The notes below the pieces were generated by a model that was not told the origin of the DNA, did not search any database, and worked only from the letters and a program-made list of their open reading frames with translations. Below, one piece after another: positions 16,026-24,673 of a DNA stretch of 36,392 nt. Source of the DNA: Bacillota bacterium (lineage in GTDB: Bacteria > Bacillota > Dethiobacteria > Dethiobacterales > Dethiobacteraceae); contig JAAYMK010000134.1 in the NCBI GenBank assembly GCA_012521405.1, positions 1 to 36,392 on the forward strand, in the 5' to 3' direction. A program made the translations under genes and the position numbers. Each line of letters begins with the position of its first letter. Within the stretch, counting starts at the first letter, position 1.

Positions 16026-16701
16026 TACTACCTGGATTTTAGTATTACCGGCTTTGTTTTTTGCCATGTGGGCCCAGGGACGTGTAAGGCAGGCTTATCA
16101 ACGTTTTTCCCGGGTACCTGCCCGGGTGGGGTTGACCGGTGCACAAGTGGCACGCAGACTTTTGGACAGTGCCGGTTTATATGATATCCCTGTGGAAATG
16201 ACGCCGGGGGAATTAACAGATCATTTTGATCCACGTAAACGGATAGTGCGCCTTTCCCCCAGCGTATATCAAGGCACATCCCTGGCTGCTTTAGGCATTG
16301 CCGCCCATGAAACGGGCCACGCCTTGCAGCATGATGAAGGATATGTTCCTTTGGCTTTTCGCAATCATATTTTTCCTGTGGCCTATTTAGGTTCGCAATT
16401 GGCTTTTCCCTTGTTTTTTATCGGTTTTATTTTCGGCTCAGGGGCATTGGCAGGTTTAATGGATATTGGCATTTTACTCTTTAGTTTCGCCATTATCTTT
16501 CAGTTGGTAACACTGCCTGTGGAATTTAATGCTTCCCGCCGTGCCATAGCCCTGCTAACCACAAACGGTTATCTGGCTCACGAGGAAGTAGGCCCCGCAA
16601 AAGAGGTACTGTCTGCTGCCGCCCTCACCTATGTGGCTGCTGTAGCCGTGGCAGTAACACAACTGTTGCGTTTGTTAATTTTGCGTGGACGGAGAGACTA
16701 A
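16009..16701 (+). CDS. yugP: YugP-type zinc metallopeptidase, membrane protein
   Basis: A predicted membrane-embedded zinc peptidase of the neutral zinc metallopeptidase (DUF1751/YugP) group. The active-site HExxH is visible as AAHETGHALQH (near residue 97). Hydrophobic helices precede it (about 5-20) and follow it (about 122-143, 150-180 and near the C-terminus). The ATG at 16009 follows GGGAGGGAAGG, and the reading frame begins inside the end of the DUF116 gene. It is 230 residues. The substrate is unknown. The overlap ties it to DUF116; neither has a place in the B. subtilis fmt-rsmB order. Confidence 0.88.
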   Translation: MVFLPDTTWILVLPALFFAMWAQGRVRQAYQRFSRVPARVGLTGAQVARRLLDSAGLYDIPVEMTPGELTDHFDPRKRIVRLSPSVYQGTSLAALGIAAHETGHALQHDEGYVPLAFRNHIFPVAYLGSQLAFPLFFIGFIFGSGALAGLMDIGILLFSFAIIFQLVTLPVEFNASRRAIALLTTNGYLAHEEVGPAKEVLSAAALTYVAAVAVAVTQLLRLLILRGRRD

Positions 16702-16702
16702 A

Positions 16703-18061
16703 ATGGCAGGGAAAAAAAAGTTGGATGCTCGTACAGCGGCTTTCTTAGCATTGACAAAAATTGAAGAAGAAGGTGCCTTTACTAATCTGGCATTATCCGA
16801 TGTCTTTGCCAAGCATCATATTCAAGGGCGCGACAAAGGGCTGGCTACTGAAATTACCTACGGAGTTGTAACTTATAAATTGACATTAGATTGGCTTATC
16901 GAGCAAATTACAGGTCGGCCGGCTGAAAAGCTGGACCGGCCTGTTTTGCTAGTTTTAAGAATAGGTTTTTACCAATTATTCTACCTGGATCGTATTCCGG
17001 CCCCCGCCATTGTACACACCACAGTGGAACTGGTGAAAAAAACAAAAAAACGTGCTTTAGCCCCCTTTGTCAATGGTGTCATGCGCGGAGCCTTACGTAA
17101 AAAAAATCGCTTGCCTTGGCCGTCGCGACAAAATGATTTACTTACATATCTGTCCCTTGTATACTCGCACCCGTCCTGGATGGTCAAAAGGTGGCTCGCA
17201 CGCATGACGGAAGCGGAAACAGAAGCACTTTTACAGGCCAATAATACAGCACCGGCAGTTTCCCTGCGTGTCAATAATTTACGTACCCAACGGGAGCAGC
17301 TCCTGGAAAGTTTAGCGCGTGCCGGATTAGAAGTAAAGCCCAGTCAGATTATACCGGAGGGTGTTTTGTTAACTAAAGGCGGCGGACAATTAACACAGCT
17401 TCCTGCCTATCAGAAAGGTTTATTTCACTTGCAAAGTGAAAGCGCCATGTTAGTTTCCCGGATTTTAGACCCGGCTCCCGGCAGTAAGGTTTTGGATGCT
17501 TGTAGTGCACCGGGGGGAAAAACAACTCATTTGGCGGCATTGATGAAAAATCAGGGTGAAATCATTGCATTGGATATTTTTGCTCATCGTTTACAGTTGG
17601 TGGAATTAAATGCCAAACGTTTAGGTGCAAAAATCATCAAGACTAAACTCTTGGATGCACAGCTTTTGGAACCGGAACATTTTGGGTTGTTTGATCATAT
17701 TTTACTGGATGTACCCTGTTCAGGGTTGGGTGTTATCCGGCGCAAGCCGGATATAAAGTGGCGACGCCGGGAAGAAGAGATTAAGGAACTGGCCAAAACA
17801 CAAAAAAATCTTCTGGACAAAGCGGCAGCCGTCCTCAAACGGGGCGGTACTTTAGTTTACAGTACCTGTACAAATGAGCCGGAAGAGACCAGTGAAGTAA
17901 TAAAAGATTTTTTAGCGCGGCATCCGGATTTTACTCCGGTGGAGTTGGCAAATTATCTGCCCGCAAGCTGGCACAAGGAAAGTAATACTCCGGGGATTCA
18001 GCTGTACCCGCATCTTCATGGCATAGACGGCTTTTATATTGTGAAATTACGGCATACCTAA
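16703..18061 (+). CDS. rsmB: 16S rRNA (cytosine 967-C5)-methyltransferase RsmB
   Basis: Transfers a methyl group from S-adenosylmethionine to C967 of 16S rRNA. The N-terminal NusB-like RNA-binding domain (TAAFLALTKIEEEGAFTNLA, about residues 10-130) leads into a C-terminal NOL1/NSUN methyltransferase domain. The latter shows LDACSAPGGKTTHLA (AdoMet binding), DVPCSGLGVIRR with one catalytic Cys, and YSTCTNEPEE with the other. It is 452 residues, normal. The ATG at 16703 is adjacent to the upstream stop codon, with GGACGGAGAG as the ribosome site inside the previous gene. It equals yloM in the B. subtilis order and is followed by rlmN. Confidence 0.96.
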   Translation: MAGKKKLDARTAAFLALTKIEEEGAFTNLALSDVFAKHHIQGRDKGLATEITYGVVTYKLTLDWLIEQITGRPAEKLDRPVLLVLRIGFYQLFYLDRIPAPAIVHTTVELVKKTKKRALAPFVNGVMRGALRKKNRLPWPSRQNDLLTYLSLVYSHPSWMVKRWLARMTEAETEALLQANNTAPAVSLRVNNLRTQREQLLESLARAGLEVKPSQIIPEGVLLTKGGGQLTQLPAYQKGLFHLQSESAMLVSRILDPAPGSKVLDACSAPGGKTTHLAALMKNQGEIIALDIFAHRLQLVELNAKRLGAKIIKTKLLDAQLLEPEHFGLFDHILLDVPCSGLGVIRRKPDIKWRRREEEIKELAKTQKNLLDKAAAVLKRGGTLVYSTCTNEPEETSEVIKDFLARHPDFTPVELANYLPASWHKESNTPGIQLYPHLHGIDGFYIVKLRHT

Positions 18062-18080
18062 AGGCAACGCGTTGCTTTTT
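18060..18080 (+). terminator. Short terminator-like hairpin after rsmB
   Basis: AAAGGCAA (18060-18067) pairs with TTGCTTTT (18072-18079) through one G-T pair around CGCG, followed by more T residues. It overlaps the rsmB stop codon. The T-run is short, so termination may be partial. Confidence 0.5.
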
Positions 18081-18100
18081 AGTTTTTACTTTGATATACT
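18072..18100 (+). promoter_or_regulatory. Possible promoter for the rlmN-prpC-prkC-rsgA-rpe genes
   Basis: TTGCTT (18072-18077) and TATACT (18095-18100) are 17 bases apart. The -35 lies inside the right arm of the rsmB terminator hairpin, so the two elements share sequence. The -35 match is moderate. Confidence 0.4.
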
Positions 18101-18156
18101 TGCGCTAAAAACAGGGAAAGCTGCATTGATAACTTAGATTTCAAGGGGTGCTGCCC

Positions 18157-19209
18157 TTGTCAAAAGTAAATTTATTGGAAATGACACCGCAAGAAATAGC
18201 AGGATTTTTTCAAAGTCTTGGCGAACCTGCTTACAGGAAAAAACAACTGCTACAATGGATCTGGCAGCAAAATGTGCTGGATTTTATTGCCATGACAAAT
18301 TTCCCGCGGCAGCTGCGCCAAAAACTTCAGGAAATAGCCACAGTTGGTAGTGCTGAATTATTGGCACACCAAAAGTCCCAGGATGGAACCATAAAGCTTT
18401 TACTTGCCCTAGAAGATCAACATTCCGTAGAAACAGTGATTTTACCGTATGAGATTGGCGATAGTGTTTGCCTGTCCACACAGGTAGGCTGTCGCATGGG
18501 CTGTGGCTTTTGCGCTTCAGGTTTACCCGGTTTTATACGCAATTTAACGGCGGGAGAAATTGCTTTGCAGCTTTTACTGGCAAAAAAAGTTTTACTGGCA
18601 GCAAAGCGTAAATTAAAAAGCATGGTTTTAATGGGCACCGGTGAGCCGCTGGATAATTTTAACGCCGTGGTTGCCTTTTTGGAGGCTGTTTCCGACCGGG
18701 AGCGCCTGGGCATGAGTTTAAGGCATGTAACTTTGTCCACCTGCGGGTTAGTACCAAAAATTTTAGAGTTGGCAAAACACAGGTGGCCACTAAATCTGGC
18801 AGTTTCGTTGCATGCCTCCAATAATAAATTGCGCAACCGCATTATGCCCATCAATAAAAAATATCCGTTGGAAGAACTGCTTGATGCCTGTGATCAGTAT
18901 GCAAGTCTTACCGGGCGGCGTGTAACATATGAATATATTTTAATTGACGGGCTAAACGACGAGCCTCGTAATGCGAAGGAACTGGCCGGACTGCTAAAGG
19001 GAAGACTTTGCCATGTTAATTTAATTCCTTTTAACGCTGTCAGTGAAATCAACTTCCGGCCAAGCCCCCCGGAGAAAGTAGAAAAATTTAAACAGATTTT
19101 AGCTGGTGCTGGTATAAATGTTACAGTGCGCCGCAGATTGGGCGAAGATATTGCCGCAGCTTGCGGTCAGCTGAGAAATAAATACTGTGGGGAGAGAAAC
19201 AAGGGGTGA
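18157..19209 (+). CDS. rlmN: Dual-specificity RNA methyltransferase RlmN
   Basis: A radical S-adenosylmethionine enzyme that methylates C2 of A2503 in 23S rRNA and of A37 in some tRNAs. The cluster motif CRMGCGFCAS (about residue 112) binds the 4Fe-4S cluster. GTGEPLDN and SLHASNN are family signatures, and the Cys in AACGQL near the C-terminus forms part of the catalytic cysteine pair. The start is TTG 18157, 6 bases after AAGGGGTG (18143-18150); a GTG at 18148 lies inside that site. It has 350 residues. The stop overlaps the next start by four bases (GTGA). Confidence 0.95.
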   Translation: MSKVNLLEMTPQEIAGFFQSLGEPAYRKKQLLQWIWQQNVLDFIAMTNFPRQLRQKLQEIATVGSAELLAHQKSQDGTIKLLLALEDQHSVETVILPYEIGDSVCLSTQVGCRMGCGFCASGLPGFIRNLTAGEIALQLLLAKKVLLAAKRKLKSMVLMGTGEPLDNFNAVVAFLEAVSDRERLGMSLRHVTLSTCGLVPKILELAKHRWPLNLAVSLHASNNKLRNRIMPINKKYPLEELLDACDQYASLTGRRVTYEYILIDGLNDEPRNAKELAGLLKGRLCHVNLIPFNAVSEINFRPSPPEKVEKFKQILAGAGINVTVRRRLGEDIAAACGQLRNKYCGERNKG

Positions 19210-19961
19210 AGAAGAGTTTGCGAGCTGCAGGAATTACTGATCGAGGTAGGGTTCGCGCCAATAATGAAGACCGTTATCTGATTGTTGGCGAGAACTCTTT
19301 GCAGGTTTTTGCAGTTGCCGACGGTATGGGCGGCCATGCTGCCGGTGAAGTCGCCAGCGCCATGGCCCTGGATGCCATTCAAGACTATTTAAATCACCAT
19401 CAAGAAGATTTAATTGCGAAAGCTGTGGAAGGCGAATCTCTGCAATCGTCCCTTGAAGCCATGCTGGCAGCTGCCAATGAAAAAGTTTTTCACACCGGCA
19501 AAACTAAACCTGAATACAGCGGTATGGGCACCACACTGACACTTTTGCTTTTTGTTTTGGAATCTTGTTGGTTAGCCCATATAGGAGACAGTCGTGCTTA
19601 TTTGTTGCGGCAAAATAAACTTGTCCCCCTCACAGAGGATCATACCCTTGTTTCTCAATTGGTAAAAAACGGTCAAATCAGCGAGGAAGAAAGCGTTGAT
19701 CATCCGCAGCGTCACATTCTTACCCGTGCCTTGGGGACCGACCATGAAACTACTTTCGATGTTTTGCCAGTTGAGGTTAAACCGGGTGACCGCCTGCTTT
19801 TATGTACAGACGGATTGCATGGGTTTGTGGCGGAAGAAGAAATTCTGGCGGTTGCCAGTCAGAACAAGGAGCCGGCTGAGATCGTTGGCGACATGGTGAT
19901 TTTGGCCAATGAAAAGGGTGGTATGGATAATATTACCATCGTTTTGATTGAGGTTGTCTAA
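19206..19961 (+). CDS. prpC: PP2C-type Ser/Thr phosphatase, partner of PrkC
   Basis: Dephosphorylates proteins phosphorylated by the PASTA kinase encoded next. Metal-binding PP2C motifs are present: VRANNEDR near residue 20, ADGMGGHAAGE near 40, the GMGTTLT loop, HIGDSRAYL, LCTDGLHGF, and the final DNITIVLIEV. The size is 251 residues. The start is taken as GTG 19206, overlapping the rlmN stop, with GGGGAGAG about 8 bases upstream; TTG 19218 is an alternative that matches the usual length equally well. It is the prpC counterpart in the B. subtilis order rlmN-prpC-prkC-rsgA. Confidence 0.93.
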   Translation: MKKSLRAAGITDRGRVRANNEDRYLIVGENSLQVFAVADGMGGHAAGEVASAMALDAIQDYLNHHQEDLIAKAVEGESLQSSLEAMLAAANEKVFHTGKTKPEYSGMGTTLTLLLFVLESCWLAHIGDSRAYLLRQNKLVPLTEDHTLVSQLVKNGQISEEESVDHPQRHILTRALGTDHETTFDVLPVEVKPGDRLLLCTDGLHGFVAEEEILAVASQNKEPAEIVGDMVILANEKGGMDNITIVLIEVV

Positions 19962-19988
19962 CTGGCAGCGAGGACTTGAGGTGAAGAG

Positions 19989-21809
19989 ATGATTGGGAAA
20001 ATATTGGGGAACCGTTACAAAATAGTTGAAAAAATTGGAGACGGTGGAACAGCCTTTGTTTTTAAAGGTTTGGATACCATTCTTAACCGTCATGTGACCG
20101 TCAAAGTATTAAGACCCGAGTATGCCGGTGACCAAGATTTTGTCCGCCGTTTCCGGCGTGAGGCACAGGCTGCTGCCGGTTTATCGCACCCCAATATTGT
20201 CAGTGTTTACGATGTTGGCCATGAAAATGGCATTCATTATATAGTGATGGAGTATGTGCAAGGACGTTCATTAAAGGCTTTAATTGAAGAAACGGGGCGT
20301 CTTAATGTCTATACGGCGGCAGAATATGCTGCCCATATAGCTTTAGCTTTAAGTCATGCCCATAAGCACGGAATTATCCACCGGGATGTAAAGCCCCATA
20401 ATATTCTCATTAGTGATGACGGGAGGGTAAAAGTCACTGATTTCGGTATCGCCCAAGCCGTTACAGCTTCGACCCTAACTTATAGTGGAGAAATTCTAGG
20501 TTCCGTACATTATTTTTCCCCGGAACAGGCCCGGGGCGGCGCCACAGATGAAAAATCGGATATTTATTCTTTAGGGATTGTCCTGTATGAAATGTTGACA
20601 GGACGCCTGCCCTACAGCGGAGAATCACCTGTTTCTATAGCGGTAAAACATTTACAGGAACCTTTTCCTGATCCCGAAGAGATTAACCCGCAGATTCCAA
20701 GAGCCTTATGCCGTATTGTGCGTAAAGCGGTAGAAAAAGATCCCCAAAACCGCTTTCAAACAGCCCGGGAAATGGCTGCTGCACTGAATGAGTGGTTGCA
20801 TGAGAATAAAGCTGAATTTTCAACAATTGTGCGCCCCTCTATGCACAAAACAGAAAAGCAAACAAACCTCCGTTCCCCAAAAACAAAAAAGCGTCGTTTA
20901 AAACCTGTCTATCTTGCCGGTGTGCTGGCTCTCATTATCGTTTTAATAATTTTAGCGTATACAGCCACAAGGCTGTTGCAAATTTTTGCCGTTCCTGATG
21001 TGATTGTACCGGATGTGGAAGGAGAACTGCAAAGCCAGGCTTTTGCTATTTTAGAAGAAGCCGGCCTGGTACCGCGCCTTGAGGACCAGATCCCCAGCGA
21101 AACAGTCCCCTCCGGGTATGTTATCAGCCAAAATCCCAAGGAGGGCAGGACAGTGAAAAAAGGTCGTGAAGTGGCGTTAATCATCAGTACCGGACCTGAA
21201 CTAGTCAGTGTAGATAATGTGGTGGGTATGCAAAGACGTCCGGCAGAGTTAAAACTTGAAGACAGTGGTTTTAATGTGGAGGTAATTGAGGAATACAGCG
21301 ACGAGCCACAAGGAATTGTTATTTCTCAAGATCCCGGTGCCAATCATAAAATTCCTAAAGGCTCTACGGTGAAAATTGTGGTCAGTAAAGGGAGCAAACC
21401 TATTGAACTGGTAGATTTAACGGGGCGGACCTTGGAAGATGCCGAAAACTGGCTCCAATTATTTGGCCTTATTCCACGCAAAACCAGTGAAGAATATAGT
21501 GATCAGTACCCTGCCGGCTATGTTATTGATCAGTTTCCGGAACCGGGGGAAAAATTGCAGGCCGGTGATTACGTGGATTTAGTTATCAGTAAAGGTCCGG
21601 AAGAACCGCAGCTGGAAAAACATAATATTACCATTATGACTGCCGATATACCACCTGGAGAGATCATCACTGTCATTATCAGTGATGAAATGGGTGACCG
21701 GGAAGAAACTTATGTCAGCGACGGCAACCCCATTGAAACGGTTGGCTGGGGCAGTGGCATAGTTGAAGTTCGGTGGGGAAATCACATCGAGGTAAAAGCA
21801 TTTCCATAA
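19989..21809 (+). CDS. prkC: PASTA-domain Ser/Thr protein kinase PrkC
   Basis: A membrane Ser/Thr kinase whose outer PASTA repeats sense cell-wall fragments; in Bacillus it governs germination and growth-phase responses. Residues 10-270 form the kinase: glycine loop IGDGGTAFVFKG, catalytic Lys39, Glu58, HRDVKPHN with Asp133, DFG Asp151 and GSVHYFSPEQ. A basic stretch (297-304) precedes one transmembrane helix at about 306-329. Three PASTA repeats follow, near 338-404, 405-470 and 471-538. A C-terminal segment of about 65 residues, rich in beta strands, is typical of PrkC. It has 606 residues. The ATG lies 27 bases after prpC and follows GAGGTGAAGAG. The same-frame stop leads directly to the rsgA ribosome site. 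Confidence 0.95.
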   Translation: MIGKILGNRYKIVEKIGDGGTAFVFKGLDTILNRHVTVKVLRPEYAGDQDFVRRFRREAQAAAGLSHPNIVSVYDVGHENGIHYIVMEYVQGRSLKALIEETGRLNVYTAAEYAAHIALALSHAHKHGIIHRDVKPHNILISDDGRVKVTDFGIAQAVTASTLTYSGEILGSVHYFSPEQARGGATDEKSDIYSLGIVLYEMLTGRLPYSGESPVSIAVKHLQEPFPDPEEINPQIPRALCRIVRKAVEKDPQNRFQTAREMAAALNEWLHENKAEFSTIVRPSMHKTEKQTNLRSPKTKKRRLKPVYLAGVLALIIVLIILAYTATRLLQIFAVPDVIVPDVEGELQSQAFAILEEAGLVPRLEDQIPSETVPSGYVISQNPKEGRTVKKGREVALIISTGPELVSVDNVVGMQRRPAELKLEDSGFNVEVIEEYSDEPQGIVISQDPGANHKIPKGSTVKIVVSKGSKPIELVDLTGRTLEDAENWLQLFGLIPRKTSEEYSDQYPAGYVIDQFPEPGEKLQAGDYVDLVISKGPEEPQLEKHNITIMTADIPPGEIITVIISDEMGDREETYVSDGNPIETVGWGSGIVEVRWGNHIEVKAFP

Positions 21810-21827
21810 TTTGAGGAGGGATATAGC

Positions 21828-22697
21828 CTGCAGGGAATAGTAGTTAGAGCCATAGGAGGTTTTTATGATGTCCGGACACGGGACGGCAAGGAATATCGTT
21901 GCCGGGCCCGCGGACGTTTTAAAAAAGACAAAATTAATATTTATGTAGGAGACCGGGTAGAATTTACGGTAAACGCCAATGAAGGTGTCTTGGAAACGGT
22001 AAAGCCGCGGCGAAATTTTTTAATTCGCCCACCGGTAGCTAACCTTGACCAGGTGATAATCGTTTGTGCCCTGCAGAATCCGCCTTTATCACTCCAATTT
22101 TTAGATCGTTTACTGGTATTGGCTGAAAGCAGACAGCTGCGGGCGCTAGTTTGTCTTAATAAAGCAGATTTGCCCCATGATGATGTTTCCCAGTTGGTAA
22201 CCTATTATGAAAATACCGGGTATAAAATTATTTTTACCAGTGCCAAACTTGGGCAGGGAATTGAAGATTTGCGCAAAGAGTTGAATGACCGTGTTTCTGT
22301 TTTTGCCGGACCCTCTGGAGCCGGGAAATCTTCTTTACTTAATTGCATAAAACCCGGGATTAATTTAAAAACCGGCACTGTTTCTACTAAAAGCAAAAGA
22401 GGCCGTCATACCACCAGACATGTGGAATTGATTCCTCTGGAAGCTGAAGGATTTGTGGCCGATACTCCAGGTTTTAGCCAGCTGGAGCTTACTGAAGTCA
22501 CAAGCCAACAACTACCGTATTATTTTCCCGACTTTTTTCCCTTTGCGGAAAAATGCCGCTTTAACACCTGCCAGCACCTTAAAGAACCGGATTGCGGCGT
22601 TAAAGCTGCCGTGCAGCAGGGGGAAATTTTGGCTTCACGTTATGAGCATTATTTATATTTTCTCAATGAAGTGAAACAACAGGAGCGAGAGTATTAA
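21828..22697 (+). CDS. rsgA: Ribosome small-subunit-dependent GTPase RsgA (CTG start)
   Basis: RsgA checks late assembly of the 30S subunit. The circularly permuted GTPase order is clear: NKADL (G4) near residue 111, GPSGAGKSS (G1) near 161, DTPGF (G3) near 212. Zinc ligands follow as Cys243, Cys248, His250 and Cys256. The N-terminal OB-fold ([14 protein letters not shown], then [11 protein letters not shown], then YVGDRVEF) is present only if translation begins at CTG 21828: there is no in-frame ATG, GTG or TTG before the TTG at 21990, which would delete the whole domain. GAGGAGGG (21813-21820) stands 7 bases before the CTG. This yields 289 residues, the usual length. The stop overlaps the rpe start by one base (TAATG). 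Confidence 0.95.
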   Translation: MQGIVVRAIGGFYDVRTRDGKEYRCRARGRFKKDKINIYVGDRVEFTVNANEGVLETVKPRRNFLIRPPVANLDQVIIVCALQNPPLSLQFLDRLLVLAESRQLRALVCLNKADLPHDDVSQLVTYYENTGYKIIFTSAKLGQGIEDLRKELNDRVSVFAGPSGAGKSSLLNCIKPGINLKTGTVSTKSKRGRHTTRHVELIPLEAEGFVADTPGFSQLELTEVTSQQLPYYFPDFFPFAEKCRFNTCQHLKEPDCGVKAAVQQGEILASRYEHYLYFLNEVKQQEREY

Positions 22698-23341
22698 TGT
22701 TGAAGATTGCACCGTCATTGCTTGCAGCCGATTTCGCAAGGCTGGGGGAAGAAGTGAAAAAAGTGGAAGCCGCCGGAGCGCACTGGCTACATTTTGATGT
22801 GATGGACGGCCATTTTGTGCCTAATTTAACCATGGGACCGCAGATTGTCCAAGCACTACGCAAACATACATCACTTTTTTTTGATGTCCATCTTATGATT
22901 GAAAAGCCCGAACGTTATCTCGAGGTTTTTGCACAAGCAGGTGCCGATTTGTTGACTGTATCGGCGGAAGCGTGTACGCATTTGCACAGGGTTTTGCAGC
23001 AGATTCGTGCTTTGGGCGTGAAAGCCGGTGTGGCCCTAAACCCGGCAACGCCGTTATCAGTACTGGAGTATGTACTTGATGATCTGGATTTAGTGCTCAT
23101 TATGAGCGTCAATCCCGGGTTTGGTGGGCAGGAGTTTATTCCGGCCGTGCTACCCAAAATTCGCAAGCTGAAGGAAATGATAGGCAATAAATCTTTAGAG
23201 ATTCAGGTAGACGGTGGCATAAATGCCGAAACGGCACCTTTAGTAAGGGAGGCGGGTGCCACTGTGCTGGTGGCGGGTACTGCCGTTTTTGGGCAAGATG
23301 ACGTCAAAGAGGCAATGAAAATGTTGCTGGCCAGAAAATAA
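22697..23341 (+). CDS. rpe: Ribulose-phosphate 3-epimerase
   Basis: Interconverts ribulose 5-phosphate and xylulose 5-phosphate in the pentose phosphate pathway; it is a metal-dependent TIM barrel. Signatures are [14 protein letters not shown] at the start, [18 protein letters not shown] with metal-binding His/Asp, [27 protein letters not shown], and [11 protein letters not shown] with the catalytic Asp. It is 214 residues, normal. Its ATG shares one base with the rsgA stop and is preceded by CAGGAGCGAG (22680-22689), so translation is probably coupled. No terminator is visible before the riboswitch of the rib genes. Confidence 0.96.
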   Translation: MLKIAPSLLAADFARLGEEVKKVEAAGAHWLHFDVMDGHFVPNLTMGPQIVQALRKHTSLFFDVHLMIEKPERYLEVFAQAGADLLTVSAEACTHLHRVLQQIRALGVKAGVALNPATPLSVLEYVLDDLDLVLIMSVNPGFGGQEFIPAVLPKIRKLKEMIGNKSLEIQVDGGINAETAPLVREAGATVLVAGTAVFGQDDVKEAMKMLLARK

Positions 23342-23378
23342 TTACTTGACAAAATTTTATATAGTCTTAAAGGAAAAA

Positions 23379-23499
23379 TTCCTTCAGGGTACGGTGAGAA
23401 GATTTTCTTCAATTCCGAACCGGCGGTAAAGCCCGCGAGCCGTAAGGCAGATCTGGTGAAATTCCAGAGCCGACAGTATAGTCTGGATGGGAGAAGGAA
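23379..23499 (+). promoter_or_regulatory. FMN riboswitch (RFN element)
   Basis: Conserved aptamer parts are present in order: CAGGGTACGGTGAGA, ACCGGCGGTAAAGCCCGCGA, CTGGTGAAATTCCAG, then GCCGACAGTATAGTCTGGAT with GGGAGAAGG. Stem P1 is TTCCTTC (23379-23385) with GAAGGAA (23493-23499). It is followed by a terminator at 23516 and then ribD, so FMN binding should lower transcription of the rib genes. A consensus -35 TTGACA lies at 23346-23351 but no good -10 is correctly spaced, so the promoter position is uncertain. Confidence 0.97.
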
Positions 23500-23515
23500 A
23501 TTAAAATTTTTGTTG

Positions 23516-23541
23516 ACCCTGGGATTTTTCCCGGGGTTTTT
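23516..23541 (+). terminator. Riboswitch expression-platform terminator
   Basis: ACCCTGGGA (23516-23524) pairs with TCCCGGGGT (23529-23537), one G-T pair, around TTTT, followed by a T-run. It sits between the FMN aptamer and the ribD ribosome site (GAGGTGA, 23547-23553), the usual position for transcriptional control. Confidence 0.88.
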
Positions 23542-23560
23542 GCTTTGAGGTGAAAAGTTC

Positions 23561-24667
23561 ATGGAAAAAGACAAATATTTTATGCAAATAGCCCTGGATT
23601 TGGCGCAAAAGGCAAGGGGGTATACCAGCCCTAATCCCATGGTGGGGGCAGTGATTATGAAAAACAATAAAATTGTCGGCTCCGGCTTTCATCAAAGGGC
23701 CGGCACTGCCCACGCAGAAATAATTGCCCTGCAGCAGGCGGGAAAGGAGGCGAAAGGAGCCACATTATACGTCACACTGGAGCCATGTGCCCATACGGGT
23801 AGAACTTTGCCCTGCACAGAGAAAATTATTGCTGCCGGCATCAAAAGAGTAGTTGTGGCCATGACTGATCCTAATCCCCTTGTTAACGGTAAAGGCATAC
23901 AACAATTAAAAGCAGCGGGCTTGGAAGTTAAGTGCGGTGTTTTGGAACAGGAAGCACGAGATCTTAATGAAGCTTTTATCAAGTATATAACCACTAAATT
24001 CCCTTTTACTGTTATCAAAGCAGCCATGACACTGGATGGAAAAATTGCCACACGCACAAAAGCATCCCGTTGGATCACCGGTGCCGCTTCACGCCGCTTT
24101 GGACACAGTTTGCGCCATGAATACGATGCCATTATGGTTGGCATCGGTACAGTTTTGACCGATAACCCCAGATTAAATACACGCCTACCCGAAGGGGGAA
24201 AGGACCCCCTGCGTGTCATTGTTGACAGCACCGCCAAAATTCCCCTCTCTGCCCATGTTGTCTGCGAAAATCCGGAAAAAACTCTTTTGGTCACCACCAA
24301 AGCGGCTCCCCGGGAAAAAATAGAAGCCTTGCGGCAAAAAGGTGTGGAAATAATTTCTTTATCACCCACTGCTGACGGGAAAGTGCCTTTAAGGGAAATG
24401 ATGCTTACTTTAGGGCAAAGAGAAATTATTTCCGTCCTGGTGGAGGGGGGAAGTGCGTTAAATTATGCACTTTTGGCCGCCGGTTTGGTTGATAAAGTCC
24501 ACTTTTTTATTGCTCCCAAAATTTTTGGCGGTAAGGAGGCTCCCACGCCCGTGGGCGGGCAAGGTGTGGCTGCTGTGAATGAAGCATGGCAATTGTCTGG
24601 AGTAAAATATGATTTTTTTGAGCATGACATTTTGGTCACCGGATATGTACAGTACCCAAAAGGTTAG
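23561..24667 (+). CDS. ribD: Bifunctional riboflavin deaminase/reductase RibD
   Basis: Catalyses the second and third steps of riboflavin synthesis: deamination of the pyrimidine, then reduction of the ribose side chain with NADPH. The N-terminal deaminase domain has SPNPMVGAV, zinc site AHAE (His51, Glu53), and PCAHTGRTLPC (Cys76, Cys85). The C-terminal reductase starts near residue 145 (FTVIKAAMTLDGKIATRT), with GIGTVLTDNPRLN and a final VEGGSALNYALLAAGLVD. It has 368 residues. The ATG follows GAGGTGA. It is the first gene of the riboswitch-controlled unit, seven bases before ribE. Confidence 0.96.
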   Translation: MEKDKYFMQIALDLAQKARGYTSPNPMVGAVIMKNNKIVGSGFHQRAGTAHAEIIALQQAGKEAKGATLYVTLEPCAHTGRTLPCTEKIIAAGIKRVVVAMTDPNPLVNGKGIQQLKAAGLEVKCGVLEQEARDLNEAFIKYITTKFPFTVIKAAMTLDGKIATRTKASRWITGAASRRFGHSLRHEYDAIMVGIGTVLTDNPRLNTRLPEGGKDPLRVIVDSTAKIPLSAHVVCENPEKTLLVTTKAAPREKIEALRQKGVEIISLSPTADGKVPLREMMLTLGQREIISVLVEGGSALNYALLAAGLVDKVHFFIAPKIFGGKEAPTPVGGQGVAAVNEAWQLSGVKYDFFEHDILVTGYVQYPKG

Positions 24668-24673
24668 AAAGGA

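Noticed and set aside
23692-24369. Minus-strand frame of 225 codons opposite ribD
   Set aside because: Antisense to a clearly conserved enzyme, no ribosome site, composition typical of a shadow frame.
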